Shown here piece by piece: positions 32,501 to 43,312 of a stretch of DNA of 64,000 nucleotides. The DNA comes from Rotaria sordida (taxonomy: Eukaryota; Rotifera; Eurotatoria; Philodinida; Philodinidae), in the NCBI GenBank assembly GCA_905250125.1, contig CAJNOL010000501.1:62001-126000 (forward strand), given 5' to 3'. A model generated the notes under the pieces. It had not been told where the DNA came from, did no database searches, and was given only the letters and a program-made list of their open reading frames with translations. A program made the position numbers and the translations under genes. How positions within the stretch are numbered: position 1 is the first letter of the stretch; each line of letters starts with the position of its first letter.

Positions 32501-35500
32501 TTGAAACACTTTTTGGTATTTCAATAATTATTGATTCTGTATTTGACCATGTTAATGTATAATTTTTATTCATTGATAATGCAAAACCTGTAAAATCAAC
32601 AATTTGTGTAGATGATCGAGTTTTAGGATAAAATTGTTTATTATTAATATTGATTGTTGATGGCATATTTTGTAATCCATAAATAGTTATTTTATCTAAA
32701 GTTAAATTTGACATATGAGAATAATTATTTTCAATAATATTTATTGTTAATTGTTGATCTAGTGATGACCATTTAAATTTTGCATAATAATATGATTTTG
32801 TTTTAATTGTATCAATTGATTCACCATCATCATAAAATAAATCACCTTCAGCATCACCAGTTTTATTTAAAATAATTATTAAACCAAATGGATTTTCTCT
32901 ATTAAAAAAATACTATTCAAAAAAAAAAAAAAAAATAATATTTAATATTTTACCGTGAATATTTTGTATTATTTGCATATTCTTGTGTAGGAATAATTGA
33001 TCCACTTCTTAATAATATCGGAATTGTATCTAATGGTGCTGAAATATTAATAAATTGTTTTGGATAAAGATATTGATCACCTGTTTCATAATTATACCAT
33101 TCAGTTGAAGGAATATAAACTTGAACTTGTCGTGCATCTTCATCAGTAACGGGAGCTATCATTATATTAGCTCCTATAAGAAATTGAAGGTAAATATCAA
33201 GTGCTATTCTATCTTTAGGATATTCATGAAATAGAGGTCGAATTACAGTTGAACCGGTTGTATGAGCCTTATAAAATAATGTATAATAATATGGAAGAAG
33301 TGTATAACGAATATGAAGTGCTTTTATCATTATAGAAAGAGCAGATGATGACCAAACAGCTGGATCTTGATCAGGTGTTTTCCATATATTATGCTAAATT
33401 TAAAATAAATTAAAAAAATAATCTTATGTCTGAAAATATCGATTCTTCAATTATATATAAGGCAATTGTTGATTGCTTTTATCTTAAAATATATGGCATG
33501 ATGAAAGCATAAATTATTGACAAATTACCGACTTAAATATTTCTTTTTTTTTATTTCCACATAAAAATATGAAAATCTTAGAAAACGAAATTATCTAATG
33601 TCAACTGATGTTAAAATATTAACAGCTTTAATTCTTCATGTTTATCTCGATCAACTTCGTGCGCGGTTTGACATAAAAACAATATTTAAAAAAAAAAAAC
33701 CCGACGTTTTTTCCATCCTTCGTATACATGAACAAGTAAAGGATCAAGATTTTAGCTATTTATTCGCTACTCTTAGACAAAAAAACTCCATGTACAGTTA
33801 TATCTTGTTGCTGTATTTCTCATCTGAGGAGCAGCGAATCTACAATGATATATAACCAGGCCAGACAAAAAAAAAAAAGGTTGGATCTAAACCCGACAAA
33901 ATCAATACAACTTTGGATCCAGGTCCGGATCTGGAAGGACTCGTAGCTCCCTAACACATACCATTCTGGAGACATGACTTTTTTAACGGACGGTCTATAA
34001 ATACTGGGATAGTTTGATTTTCCTTTATTGTTCAAGGGTAACATTCTGGGATTCATTTGATACAGACATTTTTTGCTCTACAAAAAAGTGGACTTGCTTT
34101 TTTAAATAAGTATTTCTTGTCAATGAACTATTGAGAGGATTGATAGTTGTCTCACTACCCAATTGCGATCTCCTGATATTTTCTCCGAACATCTAATGAT
34201 TTGTGAAACCTTGTGCTCATTAAATTCAGTACTAAATGTAAAGTATTTAGTATCAATAGATGGAGAATTTTATACTCTATGCTCTCAAGATCTCCACAAG
34301 GCTTTTGATGGTATCGTTCAGGTGCAAAAGAGGCTCGGAACTAAAACCTCCTAGTGGTATTTTGTTTTGAATATACTTTCGAAACTTGTGTTTTCAAAAC
34401 GTAGCATACTCTATGAAACGGTTTATCATTATATCATCGGATGCAGAACTTAATTCTGAACAAAATGATGTAACATGTAAACCAAAAAACGAAAATCTTT
34501 AGATTGTTCCTAACGATATAGAGCTGTCAGAAAGAATCTTTTTTGCGTTGTTTTCTAATTCTGGCTTGAAAAATTATTCTTCTAGTTGTTCTCTCTAACA
34601 TTGCTAGATGCAACATTTCATGGTGTAGCTTGCAGTATATTTCGAATTTCGACAAAACTGTTATTTAAATATATATTTAATGATTGTTTTGTTTTGTAAT
34701 AGTTGCAGTTTAATGACTGTGTAGTTGTCAATTGTTTCGGTTTTTCTGTGGCAGAAGAAATTTATTTCAAGAACAAAGTCGATAAATTCGCTATTGAATG
34801 AGATTAGTATGCTGTCTTCAAAAGATCAAAATCAAAGTGTTCCATTCTTTATAGGCTATTTATTACTTATGATATTTTTTCTTTCGATATTTCTATGACT
34901 AATTGTTAATAATAAATAAATAAATTTAGATATTACTTTTTCAAGATTAATTGATATGATGACAAAAACTTACATTTCGTGAAAATGGATAAAATGCTCC
35001 AACTTGCATCCAACTAGGAAAAAAAAATCGAAATTAATTTCAAGAAGAAAAATAAAATTTTTAGTTTACCGAATACACATTTCTTCAGTTGGTGTTTTAT
35101 CAAATCCACAAATATCAGCTCCATTATATGGAATTCCAAACCAATTAAATTCTATCATTCCAATTATTGATCGTTTCATTTCATGCCATGTTGCTTCATT
35201 ATCTCCAAGCCAATGACCAGCCCATTGACCTGAACCAACAAAAGTTGAACGAGGTAAAACTAAACTTCTTTTATTAGTTATTTTTTGAATAATATCTAAT
35301 GTTGGTTTTGTTTGACTCCATCCATAAAGACTATACAAAAAACAAACAAACAATGAATTCAAATTAATTGAAAAGAAAATCTTAATTACCTATGAACATC
35401 ATAATGACGATATATAGCTTCACCTGTCTTTGAATTAATTTCACCTTGATGAGCCGACATACATAAAGTACGATCAGAAAGACGACTTGTTCGATTTATT

Positions 35501-38500
35501 TTTCTATCCCAACGATATATAGCTTTAGTACGATATGGTGGATCTTCCCATTTATTTTCAGGACATTTTAATGTGTAATTATTTCCTGTTTCCAGCCAAT
35601 TCCATGGTACAGGATCATTCGTTTCAAATAAAGCTAAATAATCATTTGAATATATAATAAAAACAGAAGAAATAAGTACTAACCAGGTTCATTCATATCA
35701 ATCCAAAGTCCATCAAAAGTTAAATTAACTGCTCGAAAATTTGTAATCCATCTTTCCCACCAAACTTGTGCTCTCTTAGTAAAAAAATCTATAAGAGAAA
35801 ATTAGAATATATTCATTAATAAAAACAAAAACAAAATCATTATTTAATTAACCTGGAAAAAAGACTGGCCCAGGCCAAACAGTTCCTCTTACTAAACTTC
35901 CATTATCCCATTTAATAAAAACATCTTCTTTAATTCCATCAATAGTTGGTTCATAATATTCTTGATCATCAATCATTCCAGGATCCAAAATAATAATTGT
36001 TTTAATTCCTTCAGAATTTAATTCTTGAAAATATTCTTTTATACCTTGATAATTATTTGAATCAATAGTAAAAACTTTTTCAGCATCCATATAATCAATA
36101 TCAGCATATTGTACATCAACTGGAACACCAGCATCACGATTACGTTTATTTGTCATTTGCATATGTGTTAAATTTGAATAATCCCAACGTGATAATTGAA
36201 AACCAAGTGACCAATAAGGTGGAAAAAAAGAACGTCCAATAAGCCATGTATATTGTTGAATAACTTGTTCAGGATTTGGACCAAGAAAAATAAAAAAATC
36301 TAATATACCACCAATTGTACGTATTGTTAATGATGGTGTTGAATCAAATGAATAATCCATAGAATTTGAATTAAGTAAAAGAACACCATGCATACGACCT
36401 GATGGCATATCATTTAATGTTTGTTCCATAACAATATAAAATGGATGATGACCGTAGTGATTAGCATTTATATCCCAATTAGTTCCTAAAGTAAAAAAAA
36501 AAAGAAAATCTATGTTTTTTTTGTTAAATTTTTATGAAATAATCAACCTTGATCACGAGCAAATATTCCCCATGATGGTTTTTCATCAACATTATGTTTA
36601 AGTGTATCATGATTATTTTCTCCAAAACCATAAATATGTGATGATTGAAGTCGTGTTATTATTTGAAGAAATTGATTATTTAAAACAAGACCTCCAAGTG
36701 ATGTATCAAATAAAATTGATGCATCATCACGACGTTTAATAAAAAATGAAAGAATATTATCACGTGTACTATCTGATGAATAATTAAATTCATATTGTGG
36801 TGAATCAATTTTACCAGGAGATGGCGTTAATGGAATTGGAACCTGAATTAAAAGAATATTAAAATCAACTTTTTATGAAACACGATCTAAAAGGAATGTT
36901 AAAGTATATAGGGTAGAAATTTGCAACCTCTCCCCTTTCCGTCAACGATCGTAACAGATGTTGTTGAAATATTATCAAAGACTTTATATCAATAACAGCT
37001 TCTTAGAATAAATGAATTACTTTCTTATTACATTTCTGGAGGATTAGGTACAAGTCTAGTTGAGAATAAATACACTTGAAAAGTTTTCTATGGGATTCCA
37101 GGAATTTTTCTGGAAAATGACTGTCTGATTCGCTTGATTAGCTGTATTTTCAATTTAGCCATATTGTAGCCTAATATCTACTTTATAAACTCCGAAATTT
37201 TTAGGTGTTTTCGGCCTTTCCTTAAAAAAAGAGGATCATTTTTACTGAATTTTCAATCCTTTCCTAGGTATTTATCCGAGAATGAAATTACAAAATTTCG
37301 AACTGAAAATGTGCCCATAGAATATCTTAAAAGTTTTAGCTAAAAAGAATGTTTCTTTCTCGAGATATTGGATTTTCAATTCCACTTGAAAATACAACTA
37401 GTCAAGTGAATCAGACAATAATTTTCAACAAAAATTCCCTGGAACATCCTAGAAAATTTTTCAAATATTTTGATTCTCAAGTAGACTTGTACCCTCTACT
37501 CATGCTCTTTCTAACGGCGAAAACTCAAGCTCAATAGCTATCAACATTATCGAGTTACTCAACAAACAACCGAATCCATTCTTTTTTTAAATGGATAATC
37601 GTTTTTCATTACAGAATTTCCTTTGTTATGGAATTTCAATTTCTTCCTTCGAAATCACAATTTGGATGAAAATGAAAGCAAAAAAGTCAACAGGGTGCAA
37701 ATATTTGTCACCAGCATCGGATTCTGCATTAAATGGTGTATTTTTCATTAGAATCTAACGAAAACAATTTTTCAACCCGAGAAAAATAATAGTTGAAGTT
37801 ATGTTTAATTAAATTCTTCATTTTGTTCAGAATTTGATGCTAATTTTAAATATGTAAATTCTTCTGGATAAAAAAAAACAGTTCAAAATGGTAAATGGTC
37901 TAAAAATACCACAAAATTCGGATACGAATAAAATTCTGTAACGAAGCGTTTCTAGAAAACATATGGAGATATTAAATCAAGCTATGCTCAAAATGGATGT
38001 GTTTGATAGAGTTTGTTAAGTTCTATCTGGAGACACCGTTTTAGTTGCGAAAATTAGAAACATAAAAGAGTAAAATACATTATAAGTGAGTTTCATTATG
38101 GAATTTCATCAAAAATAGAGATGGTTTGAACGAAGGTTATAAGTTAAAAGAGTGCCTCGTATCCGATCGATTAATATTTAATTGAATTTTTTTTTCTGTT
38201 AATCGATTCTTGTTTGACCATGTATTCCTCTATTATATTTTACACAAATGTTCGAGTTGTTCACTCTAAGAAAAATTTCGTGTGACTAGAACGCTTAATG
38301 CAATAGTAGACTCAGCTTTTTTCACTTCTAAATTCGAACTCTTCCTATGTATGGGTGATCAATAGCTGACCATGCCATAGAATAAAATAATCTTTCTGTA
38401 ATTATCAACAGTAATTACATCGTGTTTCATATTTTAAACCCAAAGGAATTATGCTAATAGGTTATTTTTCTATTTTTACTTCGTATCTTTTTTTATCAGC

Positions 38501-38914
38501 ATCATATAATTTAAATCTAATGATATCATTTGTATAATATTGAATTTCAAGTATAACATTTTCCATAGGTTCTGGAAACATGTTATCTATTGCTTGATTT
38601 CTTTTTAATTGTAATTTAAAAGTATTATTTGTTTGTTCTGTAGAATTTTGTAAGATATATCCATAATTAGGTGATAAATAACATTGAATTACAGATGAAT
38701 CAGCTTCATCATCATATAAACAATTTCGTGCTAAACATGATTCTTTTGAATAATTCGAATATGGAGATTCGATTTCCGGATAACAATTAATACGTGGATT
38801 TATGAATGATGTTTGATTTTGTTTCAATTCTGCTTTTTCAGAAGTAATAACAGCTATGTTTATTACAAGAAAAATTATAGAACAACTTATTATAATAGTT
38901 GGAATTGAACCCAT
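26563..38914 (-). CDS. Sucrase-isomaltase/maltase-glucoamylase-type enzyme with two trefoil-GH31 units
   Basis: Exons (minus): 38914-38480, 36842-36548, 36485-35853, 35788-35684, 35633-35390, 35330-35070, 35013-34974, 33393-32954, 32898-32462, 32391-31786, 30761-30314, 30255-29984, 29929-29818, 27883-26563. They total 5649 nt and encode 1882 aa, close to human SI/MGAM (about 1830-1860). A type II signal anchor (IIISCSIIFLVINIAVI) is followed by a trefoil domain (INCYPE...CLARNC), GH31 domain 1, a second trefoil (VNCFPDP...CFARGC) and GH31 domain 2. Both active sites look intact: nucleophile Asp485 in GLWIDMNEP and acid/base Asp614 in GHWLGDNEA; Asp1441 in GLWIDMNEP and Asp1557 in GHWLGDNTA. 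It would release glucose from alpha-1,4/1,6 oligosaccharides at the gut surface. Five introns cut the second half of unit 1, while the matching part of unit 2 is one uncut exon. The start ATG at 38914 is the likely one; upstream non-coding exons may exist. Confidence 0.93.
28160..29515. repeat. Large foldback element, about 1.36 kb, in a glucosidase intron
   Basis: Left arm 28160-28730 and right arm 28955-29515 are inverted copies over about 560 bp, with scattered mismatches and small indels. Matching blocks include AAAAGCTACCTA with TAGGTAGCTTTT, TCAGAGAAGATGA with TCATCTTCTCTGAAA, and TACTTGTGAAGG with CCTTCACAAGTA. The spacer is about 225 bp. It occupies most of the 1.93 kb intron that splits the MN|EP nucleophile motif of the second GH31 domain. 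Confidence 0.9.
31040..31270. repeat. Dispersed repeat R1, copy 2
   Basis: About 230 bp similar to 785-1025 in the same orientation, within the 1 kb glucosidase intron 30762-31785. Confidence 0.7.
33394..34973 (-). other. Long glucosidase intron (1.58 kb)
   Basis: Separates the exons ending SRN and starting HNIW in GH31 domain 1. Its sequence is less AT-rich than the exons in places (33600-34350) and carries several short open frames (33598-33855, 33820-34056, 34163-34354) without domains. It may be a decayed insertion, but I found no paired arms or terminal repeats. Confidence 0.45.
37034..37575. repeat. Foldback element, family F1, copy 2
   Basis: Shares its arm sequence with 2936-3524 (GAATCAAAATATTTGAAAA, GTTAGAAAGAGCATGA reverse-complemented, TGTCTGATTCGCTTGATTAG). 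The left arm starts inside the copy 1 arm, so it is shortened. It lies in the 1.64 kb intron between the membrane-anchor exon and GH31 domain 1. Confidence 0.85.
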
Positions 38915-39012
38915 TTGTGCGAAACCAATGTAGAAACTATACGAAAAAAGAATATAAAATAAAATGATTATATTCATATTTTTATAAAACAAGGAAAATA
39001 TTATTATTATTA

Positions 39013-40265
39013 TAAATCTAACGAGGGAATCTCGCCAAATGTTAATCACGGATTCGAAGGAAAGATATACCAATTGATAGGGCTCGACAAGCTGGTCACA
39101 GTGGTAACAGATGTTCTCCGCCCTCCCTTCCCCTAGAACTTTCTTATGGAATTTTCAGGTAATATATAGGATATCCAGAAAATCACTAGCAATAGAGAAA
39201 TTGGAATATCTCAACGATGTTTGAACCAAATGAGTTGATTTTTTACCACTGATAGAGGAGTGTTACTTGTCCATATTCATAAGAATAATGCAGACAAAAA
39301 CTGTTTCGAAGTATCACTTTCAAAATCAATAAAACGAAATTGTTCTCTTACGACTTTCGAAAAATACTATTTATGTGTATAACAACTTTAAGCTGTAAGA
39401 CGTCTTATTTTAATTGACATGAATTGAACTGAGAATATGCTAAACTTATTCAAATCTGCTCTTCATGATAACTTTTAAAAAACACATTGTAAATAGGATT
39501 TTTTCAGAAATTCGCCTAGGACGATGTTGCTTCATCGAAGTCAATAGTGATATTTTTAAATAGTTTTTGTCTACGTTATTCTTATGAATATGGACTAGGA
39601 ACATTCCTCTACCAGTAGTAAAAAAAAATCAACTCATTTAGTCTAAACACTGTTGAGATATTTCAATTTTTCTATCTGTAGTGACTTGCCAGATACCTTA
39701 TATATATATGTATGTCATCTGTATGATAGATAAAAGAAAGAAAGAAATATTCAACCTAAGTTAATCACACTATAACAATCATGTTAGTTTTACACATCGT
39801 TCACTTTCTTTCCAATGAACATTGTAAGACGACAGATCAAGAGAAAGACAGAGAAAGAACGATAATATCAAATTGATTGTGCGTATTTTTTCTCTCTCCG
39901 TATGCAATTATACAGTGCGAAAAATACATTTAATGATCGAACAGTTCATGAAAAGAAAGATTTGCACTTATCACTAATACTACAATTTAGAACACATGAA
40001 AAACAAATAGCCGATGTAGAATAAAATAGGCAATATAATATGCACATCGCGAGAAGAATGGATGTAGTATCTACATACGAATCTGTACATTTGACACCTA
40101 TATGTTATGCTTCATTAGGGAGAAATATGACCTGAAAATTCTATAAGAAAGCCCTATGGGGAAAAATGTCTGTTACTATTGTGACTAGCTCGTCGACCTC
40201 TATCGACTGGTACACCTTTTCTTCGAATCCACGATAAATACTTGGTGAGGTTTCCTCGTAAATGT
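39013..40265. repeat. Composite foldback element, 1.25 kb, inverted repeat inside inverted repeat
   Basis: Outer arms 39013-39190 and 40100-40265 pair (GGATTCGAAGGAAAGATATACC against its near complement at about 40215-40240; GCTGGTCACAGTGGTAACAG against CTGTTACTATTGTGACTAGC). Inside, a second pair, about 39165-39330 and 39545-39715, also folds back. It lies directly upstream of the glucosidase anchor exon, where the 5' UTR or promoter would be expected. Confidence 0.82.
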
Positions 40266-41339
40266 AGAGAGAAACATCGAAAATATTTATTAATGGAAAT
40301 GATAACAAATGAATTTGCTCTTGAAATATGCAATATAAAACATGAATATAAGATATTTGTTTCTCTTTTAGGTTTATAGGATGTGCATTTTCTAATAGAT
40401 CAGTTTCAGAGAAAAGAGAAATTGATTCTATTCGACTTTAATAATCATTTAAAAGAATTACTCTTATATAATTTTCAAATATTGATACAATCAATACTAT
40501 CTTTTAGGAATGAAATCATTCACAAAAGTTTAATTCATACTTTAAAATAGTATTAAAATAATTCATGTCATTTTACCATTTACTTTTCATATAATGATTG
40601 TCAATAAATGAATACTAATCAATAAAAAATAGAGATTCATTTTGGATTCGAATACTCGTATTTTAATAATTTTGATGAACAAAACAATAATAGTTTATAG
40701 GAAGACATAATCTTTAGAAACAAGCAAAGCAGAAATCATTGATGAATATATACCTGAATGTATTGTATGAATGTCTTTGACTTGTTTATGAGTTATCGAG
40801 TATAAAAGACAAAATGAGTTTGTTTTGTCTACTTGTGAAGACAAATTGAAAAATGAAATCGAAATATATTCGGTGAGACTCCGACATATCATTGTATGAT
40901 AAGAAAGTGCACATTCTATTTTCTCTTAAGCGTGAAGTAAAGTCGATAAGACATTATTCGATATGGTAAAACAATCATAACAAATATTTTATTAATATAA
41001 GTTTTATATTTATTTTTTTTTATCTCCCTCGAGTTTAATTTCAAAGATACACTGAGTACGAAAATTTTTCGAAATGTAATTCTTTTGTAGTTTTTATTTT
41101 TATTTAATACAAGAGGTTAATACTATTAACATAATGCATACAGCTAATACTACTTTTAGCATAATGTGATTTTTACAGAATAACAAAGAAAAAATATAAA
41201 ATAAAAAAAAAAACACAAATAATCCAAAATCAACTTGTCATTTTTTTGTTTCTTAACTCTTGAGAAAAAACAATCGGTACTTTTCATTGAAAAATGTAAT
41301 AAACAAAATACAGGAAAAATGAATATAGATATTGAACAA
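40266..41339. other. Spacer between glucosidase and carbonic anhydrase genes
   Basis: AT-rich. The right part should be the carbonic anhydrase 3' UTR and the left part upstream sequence of the glucosidase. The open frame 40695-40892 (minus) has no recognisable domain. Confidence 0.5.
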
Positions 41340-42306
41340 CTAGATGCATTCTAGTGCAAGAGTTTTACATGAAGTTTCATCAATTTTAACAAAAGTTTTT
41401 TCTTTAAAAGAGAACATATATACTTCTCCTTTTGATATATCTGTCCAAAGTGCATGTACTTCTAATTCATTACGATTAAGTCGTTCTTTTAAAAATGGAT
41501 ATGAAAGAAAATTTTTCAATTGTTCTAATGTATTTATCTAAAATAAATCAAAATTTATTTTCTTCTTTTTTTAAATTAAAAAGAATTTAATTTTACTTGA
41601 GAAAATTTATCAGAAGGTATAAATTGATTATGTGGATCAATATATGCTTCAAAATCATCTTCATAATGTTGTGCACCAGCAAATTTAAGTTTTCGATCAA
41701 AACCAGTAGACGTTTCAAGTTTTTTAAATTGTTCAACTGTTCCTCGTCCATGAACTCTAAGCCAATCTTCAAGTGGACCTTTTGATGGTAAATGTAGATC
41801 ATTACGTATTGAATAAAGTAAATTCATTGCTTTACAATCAGAATGACCAATAACAACAATAACATGAACTTTATTTATTGAACAAGCTAATTCAAGAGCT
41901 CCACATTCACCTCCAACAGTTACATGATTTCGAAAACAATTATGATGAGGAACTAAATTACCTTCAAAAAATAAAAAAAATATCTACCATAAAATAAATC
42001 AATTAGAATAAAAAATTATTTAATACCAGGATTTCGAACTATAAATAATTGACCAGGTACAGCTTGAGTTATACGAGATGCAACAACACGACTATCAACA
42101 CAAGTTAATAGAAGACCTTCAGGCTAAATATTAAAATTTGTTTTTATTTTTTAATAAAAATTAAATCAAAAAAAAAAAAAAAGGAAATTTCTTACAGAAG
42201 GTCCTGTTGCTACTTTTTTAAATTCCTCTAAGAGCGATGGTCTTAATGTTCGACGGTATTTCATTATTCCATCAAGAATATGACTCATTCCTTTACGTGC
42301 TGCCAT
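41340..42306 (-). CDS. Beta-class carbonic anhydrase
   Basis: Four exons (minus), 42306-42196, 42123-42027, 41952-41597 and 41537-41340, encode 253 aa, close to insect beta-carbonic anhydrases (about 255 aa). It is a zinc enzyme that interconverts CO2 and bicarbonate; animal members are usually mitochondrial. The ligand motifs are intact: Cys45-x-Asp47-Ser-Arg49 (TCVDSRVVASRI) and His106-x-x-Cys109 (VIGHSDCKAM). The start is MAARKGMSHILDGIMKYRRT, without a strong secretion signal. The basic N-terminus could act in mitochondrial targeting. Vertebrates lack this class, but many invertebrates have it, so lateral transfer need not be invoked. Confidence 0.95.
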
Positions 42307-42489
42307 TTTTACTTTGCTCTTTTTTTTTGAATTAAATCTGAAAGAAAAAAAAATTCTAATATTTATTTGATGCTTGATGAGAAATGAAAATACAAATATA
42401 AAAGCAAATATGAAATGTAAATTGTACTGTTCGAAACCATAAACAACTCCTAAGATTGTTGCTAATGATCAAATTTGTGTTGAACATGA

Positions 42490-43312
42490 ATCTCAACAAA
42501 ATGAACTATTTACTAATTTTAATTCATGGTAAATTATTCCATTCATTTTTAAATAATGCTTCACGATATTTTGATAATTGTTCTTTAATATGTTCTTATG
42601 TTTCTTCACATTTTTCTTTTGATAACCAAATTAATTTTGCTCGTAAATTATCATCTATTATCCAAATTCATTTAGGATGATTATCATAATTATAATCATG
42701 AGTACATTTTAAATCGAATGATTCATTTTTATTATTATATTAATCAATGTATTGTTAGTTGGATGAATCAAAAATTTTTATAACTAATGTATCGAGTAAC
42801 AAAGATTCAACTTGCGATATAGCTGATCAAATATGATCCTTTTTGAACATTTCAAGAGCATGTAAAACAGATTTCATTGAAACGTATGACAACAGCTGCA
42901 CTAATAATATTTAGTATCAATTGATAATATGTTCATATCAATGTTGAATTCATTTTATCGTTTCAAATATTTTGTCTATTAATATATTGACATTGACTAG
43001 TAATTTCATCAATTTAAAATTGCTTGTTTTTTTTTTTAAATATTCACCGTATACAAGAATATTAATAATAAGTCTATTAACAAATGCATTATCAAGTGCT
43101 GCATCAATTGTAAATAAGACATTTAAAATATAAAAATTTCGATTTATTTCTCGAGCATAACCTATTAAATACTGTACAATAAAAAAAAAATTTATTTTTT
43201 TAATTCTTTCTTCTAAAAAACTTACATGAACAATAAGTAATGATATTAAATGACAATAATCTAATCTTGCTCCATGAAATTCTACACCTATTAATCTTGT
43301 ATATTCTTTCAT
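42490..43312 (-). pseudogene. Degraded coding sequence of unknown family
   Basis: Read on the minus strand from an ATG at 43312, protein-like sequence (MKEYTRLIGVEFHGARLDYC, then a 55 nt intron-like segment with GTAAGT and TTGTACAG, then YLIGYAREINRNFYILNVLF) runs to about 43055. Further on, the same strand gives one frame with local codon use (IDDNLRAKLIWLSKEKCEET, EHIKEQLSKYREALFKNEWN) cut by about six stops between 42890 and 42500. This pattern fits a dead gene, not chance. I do not recognise the family. Its remains end about 190 bp from the carbonic anhydrase start. Confidence 0.6.

Noticed and set aside
33598-34354. Three short frames inside a glucosidase intron
   Set aside because: Flanking exons splice cleanly across the region; the frames have no domains and overlap on both strands.
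29814-36429. Several separate alpha-glucosidase genes
   Set aside because: All exons join in frame with matching phases into one 1882-residue protein with two GH31 units.
38462-39073. Long minus-strand frame treated as a separate small membrane protein gene
   Set aside because: It ends at a donor (GAA|GTAAAA) and continues in frame at 36842 as RYE|VPIP, as in sucrase-isomaltase. It is the anchor and trefoil exon, and its upstream part runs into a repeat.
42456-42680. 74-codon plus-strand frame near the carbonic anhydrase
   Set aside because: The opposite strand carries the protein-like, stop-broken reading; this is its shadow.
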